Assembly: GCA_049314555.1 (NCBI GenBank)
Contig: JBMOEW010000069.1
Coordinates: 1 to 7,621 of the forward strand
Direction of reading: 5' to 3'
Source: REEB509 sp049314555
Lineage (GTDB): Bacteria; Pseudomonadota; Alphaproteobacteria; Caulobacterales; Aquidulcibacteraceae
Length of the DNA: 7,621 nt
How positions within the stretch are numbered: the first letter of the stretch is position 1; every line of letters begins with the position of its first letter. The translations under genes were made by a program, and so were the position numbers. Shown here piece by piece: positions 1 through 5,948 of the stretch. The notes beneath the pieces are model-generated. The model did no database searches. It worked only from the letters and a program-made list of their open reading frames with translations, and was not told the origin of the DNA.

Positions 1-112
1 CCCTGAAAATGATGACCAAAATGGAAGAGCCGGACAACTACCCTGACAGAGAGGGTCGGGCGAATATCTCCCGATTGCCGAAATCGTAGCCGGAAGGTGA
101 GCAGGCCTAAAG
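1..112 (+). other. Window edge; possible 3' tail of an upstream gene
   Basis: The third forward frame is open from the window edge to a TAG at 87-89 and could be the end of a gene starting upstream; it contains in-frame ATGs at 9 and 12, so a tiny 26-codon ORF is also possible. The second frame is open only to a TGA at 44-46. The encoded residues (ending NISRLPKS) match nothing I recognise. GGAAGGTGAG at 91-100 may be a distant Shine-Dalgarno for the GTG at 113. Nothing else is visible here. Confidence 0.25.
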
Positions 113-391
113 GTGACCAGCCTCAACCTCTCCGGCGTCCGCCGCCTGCCACTCGTTCGGCAGGCGGTGTCATCGTCGGTTCTGGCCCCGCATGAGGTCA
201 ATGCCGCGATCCGCCTGGAAGAGCCGGTGTACCGCGTGCTTGTGCGCCTGGATGCACAGTCGGTGCGCGCCTTTGGCGTCAACCACCCTTTGCAGTCCGG
301 CATGGCGCTGACCGCAGACATCGTCCTGGAAGAACGCAGTTTTGCAGAATGGCTGCTGGAGCCGGTGCTGGCCGTGCGCGGGCGGCTTTGA
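113..391 (+). pseudogene. Scar ORF: start of a C39 ABC transporter joined to the C-terminus of a HlyD/CvaA-type membrane fusion protein
   Basis: This 92-codon ORF starts at GTG 113. Its first 18 codons align one to one with the intact transporter start at 3368 (shared LNLSGVRRLPL-[VI]-RQA; 41 of 45 nucleotides identical over codons 4-18). The homology ends before the catalytic cysteine (ECGLAC in the intact copy), so no peptidase remains. From residue 19 on it reads as the C-terminus of a CvaA/RaxA-type membrane fusion protein: VSSSVLAP, EPVYRVLVRLD, LQSGMALTADIVLEER, then EWLLEPVLAVRGRL at the end. The simplest reading is an in-frame deletion across an ancestral transporter-then-fusion-protein gene pair, losing most of both. 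The start has a poor ribosome-binding site. Known: fusion proteins of this family bridge the inner-membrane transporter to the outer-membrane channel. This fragment lacks the coiled coil and membrane anchor and should not do so. It might still be translated. Confidence 0.8.
122..167 (+). repeat. Direct repeat copy 1 (transporter 5' end)
   Basis: Matches 3377-3422 with four mismatches. The match covers codons 4-18 of the transporter start plus one further base and stops abruptly at CGGCAGGCGG. The two same-orientation copies bound about 3.26 kb. Confidence 0.85.
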
Positions 392-418
392 GCGGAATTC
401 GGATCATCTGTAGACGGA

Positions 419-464
419 CGCCCTGGGTGTCTGCGGGTGGGTTTGGGAAGCCCAGGGCGGAGGG
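419..464 (+). promoter_or_regulatory. Hairpin and overlapping G-rich tract in the leader of the 471 gene
   Basis: Arms CGCCCTGGG (419-427) and CCCAGGGCG (451-459) are perfectly complementary over 9 bp with a 23-nt loop. The right arm ends on the first base of the Shine-Dalgarno GGAGGG (459-464) of the gene starting at 471. The same stretch has G-tracts at 435-437, 439-441, 445-447, 455-457 and 462-464 with loops of 1, 3, 7 and 4 nt, which fits the G3-N1-7 quadruplex pattern. A quadruplex using 455-457 would exclude the hairpin. Structure is seen in the sequence; a role in controlling translation is inference. Confidence 0.5.
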
Positions 465-470
465 AAAGAA

Positions 471-1400
471 ATGAGAGAGTTGAGCGAGGCGGAACTGGCG
501 TTGGTGTCGGGTGGGACAGGACTGGACGGAGAAGAAAATCGCGGGGGCGCTCTTGCGGATTGGTTGGGGCGTTTTTTGGCCGATCAGCGTGCCCAAGGCC
601 TTGCTGGCTTGGTCGCATGGGACGATGACCTCGCTGTGTTGGCGGCAGAAGATGGTAGGTCGCCGGATGATATCATTGTTCCCGCGCCGCACCGAGACAG
701 CACCGGCCCCGCCTTCACAGCCGATTCGGTGAGACTTATGTTGGCGCAGGTTGAAGACCAGGCGCTCAAGCAGTCGCTTTCGGATCTATTGAACCAAAGT
801 ACCTTGTGGGGAAGTTTTCAGACGGTCCAAAGTTGGTCTACGTATCAACAGGATACGCGAAATGAAGGTTATGAATATGGTCCGCCAATTCAAATGAATG
901 ACTATACAAGCGCTGACGGCCGCCCATTTGAGCAAGTCTATCCTCCCGGTCTTTACCAAGTTGAGTTCACGCCGCTGGTGCCGGGTACTGGTGTTGGTGC
1001 GGGTGAACACCGCCACTACGTCTACGTCCCGGCGAATGGAGGCCCAGCTCAGATTATTTCAGGTAATGAGAGGAATGGCAGGCTAACGGTGATCATCTCC
1101 TTATTGGCGGGATCCGATCACGACCTCAACAGTGCCGCAGGACGGAATTCCATGGATGTTTTCCGTCTTGACGTGCGGCCGGGGGAACTCGGAGCCATCT
1201 GGTCTGCCATGAGCGACTGGGCCGGAATAATCAACGACACAAACCTAAACTACGACATTGTGAATCAGAACAGCAATTCGGTGTTCCGCACTCTGACGGA
1301 TCTTTTCGGCCTGCGTGTGGACAATTTTGGGCTAGCCCAAGGCTTCGACAATAGCCTTGTCGACGAGGTGCTCACTAATCCGCCCATTCCAAGCTCTTGA
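471..1400 (+). CDS. Double-glycine-leader exported protein, large cargo (309 aa)
   Basis: The protein opens with MRELSEAELALVSGG: hydrophobic residues at -12 (L4), -7 (L9) and -4 (V12), E8 at -8, and GG at 14-15, the classical substrate signature of C39-peptidase ABC transporters. Cleavage after G15 would release a 294-residue cargo, far larger than usual class II bacteriocins or microcins. Start ATG 471 is set by GGAGGG 7 nt upstream and by leader similarity to two other genes here. The cargo has an acidic N-terminal part with DDIIVPAPHR (66-75, TonB-box-like) and a C-terminal domain with EHRHYVYVP (179-187) and NYDIVNQNSNSVFRTL (260-275). The H-x-H-Y plus NSNS layout recalls, from memory, a domain of large secreted or RTX-like proteins that may be papain-like; in that reading the cysteine position would be Ser, so catalysis is doubtful. 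Only leader processing and export by the 3368 transporter is well founded; toxin, enzyme and surface protein all remain open. Confidence 0.85.
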   Translation: MRELSEAELALVSGGTGLDGEENRGGALADWLGRFLADQRAQGLAGLVAWDDDLAVLAAEDGRSPDDIIVPAPHRDSTGPAFTADSVRLMLAQVEDQALKQSLSDLLNQSTLWGSFQTVQSWSTYQQDTRNEGYEYGPPIQMNDYTSADGRPFEQVYPPGLYQVEFTPLVPGTGVGAGEHRHYVYVPANGGPAQIISGNERNGRLTVIISLLAGSDHDLNSAAGRNSMDVFRLDVRPGELGAIWSAMSDWAGIINDTNLNYDIVNQNSNSVFRTLTDLFGLRVDNFGLAQGFDNSLVDEVLTNPPIPSS

Positions 1401-1416
1401 TCGCGAAAAATAGCAT

Positions 1417-1456
1417 GGGTGCACCATAAGTATAAACATACGGTGTGCCCTTTTTT
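1417..1456 (+). terminator. Probable intrinsic terminator after the 471 gene
   Basis: GGGTGCACC (1417-1425) pairs with GGTGTGCCC (1442-1450) over 9 bp including two G-U pairs. An inner stem GTAT/ATAC (1430-1433 with 1438-1441) closes a 4-nt AAAC loop, and six T follow at 1451-1456. It begins 16 nt after the TGA at 1398-1400. The T-run ends only 15 nt before the next ATG (1472), so it could also act as an attenuator between the two genes. Confidence 0.72.
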
Positions 1457-1471
1457 GCTTTGGAGAATTGC

Positions 1472-2827
1472 ATGCGCGCACACGTCTTTATCAGTCTCGC
1501 GATGGCGCTCGGCTGCGCACCAGCGCCGTCGGCCGAAACCCAGCGGAGCGACTTGCGTGTGCACACGCAAGTAAGAGAAAGTCAAGGTTGGCTGCTAAGT
1601 GAAACAATTCTGGAGAATGTCGACGCCGAGGGGGCGGTTCAAATGTTCGCGGTAAGTGAAGATGTTATCTTTGCAATCGTCAATGGCGTTCTTTTTCGTG
1701 TCAGCGTCGAATCTGCGAGTGTCTTGCCGTTTCCAGAAGGTGAGCGCGCGACAAATGTTCTTTCGGTTGGGACAAGCAGGATCGTCCTCGCGCGGCAATC
1801 CGAAGGCGCGCGCACTGAAGACGGCGAAAGTTTATCTGTTTACCTTATAGAGCATTTAGACGAAGTTCCCGCCATCCTGCGCCCGATTGGCAGCGCATCC
1901 ATGTGCAACGTAGTCGACGCTACGCGGGTGGCGAATTCTGTCGTATTGATCGACGCCTGTGGCGAGGTTGTACGCCTCCACCATTTTTCTGAAGATCAAA
2001 TCGGCCATGCGATCTCGATGACCGTAGAGGACATGCGCAACAATAGCGAACCCCGGCGCGGAATCTGGACGGCTGCTTGGCGATTGGAGGCGTTCGAGCG
2101 CGGTCTTGTTGCGGTTGGTCCTGCACCATTGGCAGCCTGTGGTTTCGGGCTGCGGGCAGTCGAGATCAGCTACGAAATGCAAGTTAAAAGCGAAACAGAG
2201 GTTTGCCTGGCTGAACTCAATCGGCGGGAGGCCGACTTGCCTCCATTCGTATTTGCAGAGTCAAGGCAGGGTTTGATCATTGCCGGCCGATACGTCACGT
2301 CTCCTCGGATGACCCGGGACGACTTGCGGTCGCCCCGAGACAGCGAGCCTGGAGCCTTCCAGAGCACTGTGTTTCAAGGCCGGATTGCCTCGGACGGCCA
2401 AGACAAAATTGCGTTCGCACTTATCACACAGACGGAGGTGCCATATAGCTCAGAAACGGCCTGGACCTTCGGCAAGCTTGGCGATGAGGTGTTGGTGCTT
2501 GAAGGGCGACGGAATGACAGTAACCCAAGTCCGGTTTACACCGCATGGGACTGCTCGGGGCCACGCTCAACAGACCAAGATTTCCGCGCAAACTTCATTC
2601 TGCGCGATTTTGCCAACAGAACCTTGGCGACTTTCGAGGCGACCCCTGGTGGCATCTTAGAGCACCTCTACAACACGCTTTACTGGACACCCGTAACCTT
2701 GGGAACCGGAGCGCCCGCGTTCGCCGTTCAGTCCCCGCCGCACCAAGACGGCTCCTGCATGCCGACCGGAGGGCATAGACTGCTGATCATGTCACCGATC
2801 ACACCTGTTGAACCCCAAAGAGGCTAA
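1472..2827 (+). CDS. Exported protein or lipoprotein of unknown function (451 aa)
   Basis: I do not recognise this family. ATG 1472 is preferred over the in-frame ATG at 1445 because GGAG lies at 1462-1465 and the resulting N-terminus (MRAHVFISLAMALGC) is a signal peptide, whereas the ATG at 1445 lies within the terminator hairpin. C15 follows A-L-G, a degenerate lipobox; PSA at 19-21 is an alternative signal peptidase I site. Six further cysteines (145, 163, 223, 245, 361, 429) are spaced as possible neighbouring pairs, fitting disulfides in an oxidising compartment. The body alternates short hydrophobic strands (DVIFAIVNGVLFRV, SRIVLARQ, QGLIIAGRYV, DEVLVLEGR) suggestive of an all-beta, perhaps propeller-like, fold. 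It ends in TAATG overlapping the next gene, so the two are probably translationally coupled and belong to the transporter operon. A role in export, cell-surface binding or protection cannot be told apart from sequence. A 22-bp palindrome lies within codons 27-34. Confidence 0.8.
   Translation: MRAHVFISLAMALGCAPAPSAETQRSDLRVHTQVRESQGWLLSETILENVDAEGAVQMFAVSEDVIFAIVNGVLFRVSVESASVLPFPEGERATNVLSVGTSRIVLARQSEGARTEDGESLSVYLIEHLDEVPAILRPIGSASMCNVVDATRVANSVVLIDACGEVVRLHHFSEDQIGHAISMTVEDMRNNSEPRRGIWTAAWRLEAFERGLVAVGPAPLAACGFGLRAVEISYEMQVKSETEVCLAELNRREADLPPFVFAESRQGLIIAGRYVTSPRMTRDDLRSPRDSEPGAFQSTVFQGRIASDGQDKIAFALITQTEVPYSSETAWTFGKLGDEVLVLEGRRNDSNPSPVYTAWDCSGPRSTDQDFRANFILRDFANRTLATFEATPGGILEHLYNTLYWTPVTLGTGAPAFAVQSPPHQDGSCMPTGGHRLLIMSPITPVEPQRG
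1551..1572. repeat. 22-bp perfect palindrome inside the 5' coding region
   Basis: The half site is ACTTGCGTGTG, and 1562-1572 is its exact reverse complement with no spacer. It falls 79-100 nt inside the 1472 gene. By chance about 0.002 such sites would be expected in a window this long under equal base use. It could be an operator, an mRNA hairpin early in the message, or a coincidence of coding sequence. Confidence 0.9.
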
Positions 2828-3342
2828 TGCGAACCGATATGTCGCCGCTTCAAAACCTCGCCCCCGCCATACTTTTCAAGCCGGATCGCAAAGTGGCGGC
2901 GTCTGCGCCTTATCCGATCACACCTTTAGAACTTGCCACGCACTTCGGGCGCTCTGCCTATCGCCAGCAGCTTTTGAGCGGGTTCCGCGCGTGGCTCTCG
3001 GCCCTGCAAAAGGTCGTGTCACCCCAGTTCGTTTGGATTGGCGGAAGTTTCGTGACCGACAAGCCCGAGCCGAGGGACATCGATGCGGTCGTTTTCTATC
3101 GCTACTTGGTGCCCGATGTGTCCGCTGCCGACCGCGATAATCTATTGCGTGCGAACACGGAAATCCTGAGTCACACATCGGTAGAGCGCCGGTTCAATGT
3201 CGACTGTGCCCTTGTGCCGCTGGACGTCGACGCGACGCAGCTCTTCCACGCGAGCGCTTATTGGGCAATGGTGTTTTCCAATGACGCCAAGGGTGGCCGG
3301 CGCGCTTTCTACACGAGGAGTTGCGCCGAAGACGCGGCCTAG
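2827..3342 (+). CDS. DUF6932-like nucleotidyltransferase-fold protein (171 aa)
   Basis: The core IGGSFVTDKPEPRDIDAVVFY (71-91) carries the nucleotidyltransferase signature G-[GS] (G73-S74) followed by D-x-D (D84, D86); a third acidic residue, D126 in RFNVDCALV, completes the usual metal-binding triad. The wording GSFVTDKPEP-x-DID is typical of what I know as DUF6932, proteins of about this length often found near defence or toxin-like genes and without an established reaction. The C-terminal YWAMVFSNDAKGG fits the family end, so the gene looks complete. ATG 2827 overlaps the preceding stop (TAATG) with AAAGAGG at 2817-2823; ATG 2839 is a possible alternative start. The transporter starts 25 nt after the stop. 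No membrane segment or signal peptide is seen, so it should be cytoplasmic. It might nucleotidylate a protein, RNA or small molecule connected with the cargo or with immunity; this is speculation. Confidence 0.75.
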   Translation: MRTDMSPLQNLAPAILFKPDRKVAASAPYPITPLELATHFGRSAYRQQLLSGFRAWLSALQKVVSPQFVWIGGSFVTDKPEPRDIDAVVFYRYLVPDVSAADRDNLLRANTEILSHTSVERRFNVDCALVPLDVDATQLFHASAYWAMVFSNDAKGGRRAFYTRSCAEDAA

Positions 3343-3367
3343 CGATTTCACATTGCCGGGGGGCACA

Positions 3368-5518
3368 ATGTCACTTCTCAACCTCTCCGGCGTGCGCCGA
3401 CTGCCGCTCATTCGGCAGGCGGAAGGCGCTGAGTGCGGCCTTGCCTGCGTTGCCATGGTGGCGGGCTATCATGGCTATGAAGCAGATATTTCAACGCTGC
3501 GCCGTCGGTTTTCGCTGTCCCTCAAAGGGGCCACGCTCAAGACCCTGATCGAGATCGCCGCTGGGCTGGGCCTCGGCGCGCGGGCGGTGCGCTGTGAGGT
3601 CGAAAACCTGAAAGACCTGCGCGCGCCGGCGATCCTGCATTGGGGCATGACCCATTACGTGACGCTGAAGCGCGTCCGTTCCAACCACATCGAAGTTCAC
3701 GACCCAGCCGTTGGCCTGCGCCGGGTCAGCCTCAAGGAGGCAGAAGCGCTTTTCACCGGCGTCGCGCTTGAACTCACGCCCACGGACGGCTTTCAGCGCA
3801 AGCGCGAGAAAAACGTCCTCAAGCTCTCGACCCTGGCGAAGCTCAGCCCACAGACATTCGGTGCTCTGGCGCAAGCGATGCTCTTGTCACTGATCATCGA
3901 GTTGTTTGTGATCGCCTCGCCCTTCTACATGCAGCTCACCATCGACCAGGCGGTGCTGAAGGGCGATCTTGATCTGTTGGGCGCACTCGCGATCGGCTTT
4001 GCGCTCGTTTTGGTGTTCAATGTCGTGTCGACCGCTTTGCGCGGCTTGACGCTTCAGTTTGTCTCCAATGTGCTCGCCTTCGAAATGCAGGCGCGGGTGT
4101 TCCACCATATGGTGCGATTGCCCCTCGATTGGTTCCACAAGCGACAGGTGGGCGACATCCAAAGCCGCTTCAACGCGATCGATCCTATCCAGCAGTTCAT
4201 CGCCAATGGGGCCATCAGCGCTATTTTGGATGGCGTTCTGGGCATTTTCGTCCTTGGGCTGATGTTCTATTTCTCGGCCACCCTCGGCTGGATCGTGCTC
4301 GCCAGTGTTTTGGTTTATGCCGCGCTTCGCATGGCGATGTTGGACCTGCAACGCCGCGTCGCAGGCGACTTCATCTTGGCCGATGCCAAAGAGCAGACGC
4401 GGTTTCTGGAAACACTCCGAGCAGCCCAAACCATCAAGCTTGGCGGGCATGAAAACACCCGCGAGGCGCAACAGCGCAACGCCATCGCCGCCACCATTAA
4501 TGCCGGGATCCGCTCGGGCAATGTGAGCATTGGGTTTGGCGCGCTCAACCAGCTTTTGTCGGGAGCCGTCGATGTGGCCGTCGTGTTCCTGGCGGCCCAC
4601 ATGATCATCGCGGGCGAATTCACGATTGGCATGATGACCGCCTTCATGGCCTACAAGGGCCAGTTTGTGCAGCGCATAAGTGCCTTGATCGAAAACCTGA
4701 TCAGCTGGCGCTTGCTGGATGTACAATTGGAACGGCTGGCCGATATCGCCCTTCACCCGCGCGAGCCCCGCATCGACGAGGAGGGGAGCGAAAGCGCGGT
4801 GCAGGGCGGCATTGAGCTGCGCCGCATCGTGTTTCGCTATGCCCCCGGTGAACCGGAGGTGTTACGCGGGGCGGACCTGCGGGTCGCGCCGGGCGAGTTC
4901 GTCGCCATTGCTGGATCGTCCGGAGGCGGCAAATCCACGCTGTTGAAGATTCTCGTGGGGCTTTATCAGCCGTCCTATGGCGAAGTGCTGATCGACGGCA
5001 AGCCGATGATGGCTTGGAGCCCGCGCGCACTGCGTGCCCAGATCGGCTTCGTCGCCCAGGACGACAGCCTGCTGCAGGGCTCGATCGCTGAGAACATCGC
5101 CGGCTTTGACGAGCAGATCGATATGGGCCGTGTGCGCAGCGCCGCCGAAGCGGCCTGCATCGCCAAGGATATCGAGGCCATGCCAATGGGCTACCAGAGC
5201 CTTGTCGGCGACATGGGATCGACCCTTTCTGGCGGCCAGAAACAACGCGTGTTGATCGCACGTGCCCTGTATCGCCAGCCGCGTATCCTGATCCTAGACG
5301 AGGGCACCTCAAACCTGGATGTGGAAACTGAGCGCGCGGTCAATGCGGCACTTTCTCAGCTTGCCATCACCCGCATTGTCGTGGCCCATCGACCCGAAAC
5401 CCTGCGTGCCGCCGGGCGGATTGTGGCCCTGCATGGGGGGCAACTGCATGAGGTGCCGTCGGCTGCTCAATCCAGTTTCCAGGCCGCGAGTGGGCCAAAC
5501 GGACCGCCAACATTTTAG
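3368..5518 (+). CDS. C39-peptidase ABC transporter (processing and export of double-glycine-leader proteins; CvaB/RaxB-like)
   Basis: This 716-aa inner-membrane protein should cleave GG leaders and export the cargo using ATP. Residues 1-135 are a complete C39 peptidase: Q17 (oxyanion), catalytic C23 in AECGLAC, H96 in THYVTL and D112 in VHDPAVGLR. Residues ~160-440 are the membrane domain with about six hydrophobic spans. The ATPase follows: Walker A GSSGGGKST (516-524), Q-loop Q564, signature LSGGQ (620-624), Walker B ILILDE with D644 and E645, D-loop SNLD, and H674. Start ATG 3368 is chosen over the upstream in-frame ATG at 3197 because the extension overlaps the nucleotidyltransferase gene, GGGGGG lies at 3358-3363, and the scar ORF at 113 is homologous from exactly this codon. 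The leader-HTH gene follows after 12 nt. Likely substrates are the leader proteins at 471 and 5987. No intact membrane fusion protein or outer-membrane channel lies in the window. Confidence 0.97.
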   Translation: MSLLNLSGVRRLPLIRQAEGAECGLACVAMVAGYHGYEADISTLRRRFSLSLKGATLKTLIEIAAGLGLGARAVRCEVENLKDLRAPAILHWGMTHYVTLKRVRSNHIEVHDPAVGLRRVSLKEAEALFTGVALELTPTDGFQRKREKNVLKLSTLAKLSPQTFGALAQAMLLSLIIELFVIASPFYMQLTIDQAVLKGDLDLLGALAIGFALVLVFNVVSTALRGLTLQFVSNVLAFEMQARVFHHMVRLPLDWFHKRQVGDIQSRFNAIDPIQQFIANGAISAILDGVLGIFVLGLMFYFSATLGWIVLASVLVYAALRMAMLDLQRRVAGDFILADAKEQTRFLETLRAAQTIKLGGHENTREAQQRNAIAATINAGIRSGNVSIGFGALNQLLSGAVDVAVVFLAAHMIIAGEFTIGMMTAFMAYKGQFVQRISALIENLISWRLLDVQLERLADIALHPREPRIDEEGSESAVQGGIELRRIVFRYAPGEPEVLRGADLRVAPGEFVAIAGSSGGGKSTLLKILVGLYQPSYGEVLIDGKPMMAWSPRALRAQIGFVAQDDSLLQGSIAENIAGFDEQIDMGRVRSAAEAACIAKDIEAMPMGYQSLVGDMGSTLSGGQKQRVLIARALYRQPRILILDEGTSNLDVETERAVNAALSQLAITRIVVAHRPETLRAAGRIVALHGGQLHEVPSAAQSSFQAASGPNGPPTF
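3377..3422 (+). repeat. Direct repeat copy 2 (transporter 5' end)
   Basis: Partner of 122-167, lying inside the intact transporter gene. Homology stops just before the codons for the catalytic-cysteine motif, which marks the breakpoint in the scar copy. Confidence 0.85.
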
Positions 5519-5530
5519 GGGAGGAGGCAG

Positions 5531-5881
5531 ATGCGTGAACTGAGCGAGGAAGAGCTTTACGAGGTTGTGGGAGGCGTTCGCGTTGCCGACACCTCGATCA
5601 TGCCAGCGCTGAGCACCGCCGCCCCACCGCAGGCCTATCTCACGCCGCGCCAGGCGCAGTGCCTCGCCTGGGTCGCGGCGGGCAAGACCAGCGCGGAGAT
5701 TGGGGAGGTCCTGGGGCTCTCGCCGTTGAGCGTGGACACCTACATCAAAGGTGCCTGCAAATCGCTGGGCGTGCGGTCTCGGTGTGAGGCCGCGACTGTG
5801 GCGGAACGTCGCAAATTTGATGATGACGGACACGAGGGCCAAAGCCCTCAAGACCAAGCGGCGCATGGCGAGATCAAATGA
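5531..5881 (+). CDS. Double-glycine leader fused to a LuxR/GerE-type HTH DNA-binding domain (116 aa)
   Basis: Residues 1-15, MRELSEEELYEVVGG, are a GG leader (L4, L9, V12, E8 and G14-G15) nearly identical to those at 471 and 5987. After a ~20-residue linker, residues 37-91 are a clear LuxR-type HTH: LTPRQAQCLAWVAAGKTSAEIG, VLGLSPLSVDTYIKGACKSLGV and RSRCEAATVA, matching the four-helix GerE pattern. There is no receiver or autoinducer-binding domain. A hydrophilic tail (96-116) follows. Start ATG 5531 is fixed by a strong GGGGAGGAGG at 5518-5527 and by the leader match; the internal ATG at 5600 has no ribosome-binding site. The gene lies 12 nt after the transporter and is probably co-transcribed. 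Known: LuxR-type HTH domains bind DNA as dimers; C39 peptidases cut after GG on the cytosolic side. Inference: the C39 domain may bind, cleave or sequester this regulator, tying transcription to export. Export of the HTH itself is the alternative. Confidence 0.92.
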   Translation: MRELSEEELYEVVGGVRVADTSIMPALSTAAPPQAYLTPRQAQCLAWVAAGKTSAEIGEVLGLSPLSVDTYIKGACKSLGVRSRCEAATVAERRKFDDDGHEGQSPQDQAAHGEIK

Positions 5882-5891
5882 TTCGCGTCTG

Positions 5892-5917
5892 TCAATATCC
5901 TAGATCTAGGATATTGA
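5892..5917. promoter_or_regulatory. 26-bp perfect palindrome, candidate operator
   Basis: The half site is TCAATATCCTAGA, and the next 13 bases are its exact reverse complement, centred between 5904 and 5905. It contains the rare tetramer CTAG twice and lies 10 nt after the leader-HTH gene and 70 nt before ATG 5987. No T-run follows, so a terminator is unlikely. Its right edge overlaps TTGAGC (5914-5919), a possible -35, with a weak -10-like AATGCT at 5937-5942. That would place the palindrome near the usual activator position of LuxR-type proteins. The palindrome is certain; promoter and regulator assignment are inference. Confidence 0.7.
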
Positions 5918-5948
5918 GCGGTGAACCCAGATCGCAAATGCTCCGTGC

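Noticed and set aside
40..56. ACCCT/AGGGT inverted repeat near the left edge
   Set aside because: The stem is only 5 bp with no extension or T-run, which is common by chance.
279..692. Reverse-strand open frame of 137 codons
   Set aside because: It overlaps the scar ORF, the leader region and the 471 gene on the other strand, and its composition is that of a shadow frame.
3197..3367. N-terminal extension of the transporter
   Set aside because: It overlaps the nucleotidyltransferase gene in another frame. The homologous scar ORF and the Shine-Dalgarno both support ATG 3368.
3887..4756. Long reverse-strand open frame (289 codons)
   Set aside because: It lies entirely opposite the membrane and ATPase region of the transporter, is rich in His, Gln and Asp as expected from antisense of a GC-rich gene, and shows no recognisable domain.
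5892..5917. Palindrome as an intrinsic terminator for the transporter operon
   Set aside because: The stem is AT-rich, its only possible loop is the 4-nt GATC, and the following sequence (GCGGTGAACC) has no T-run.
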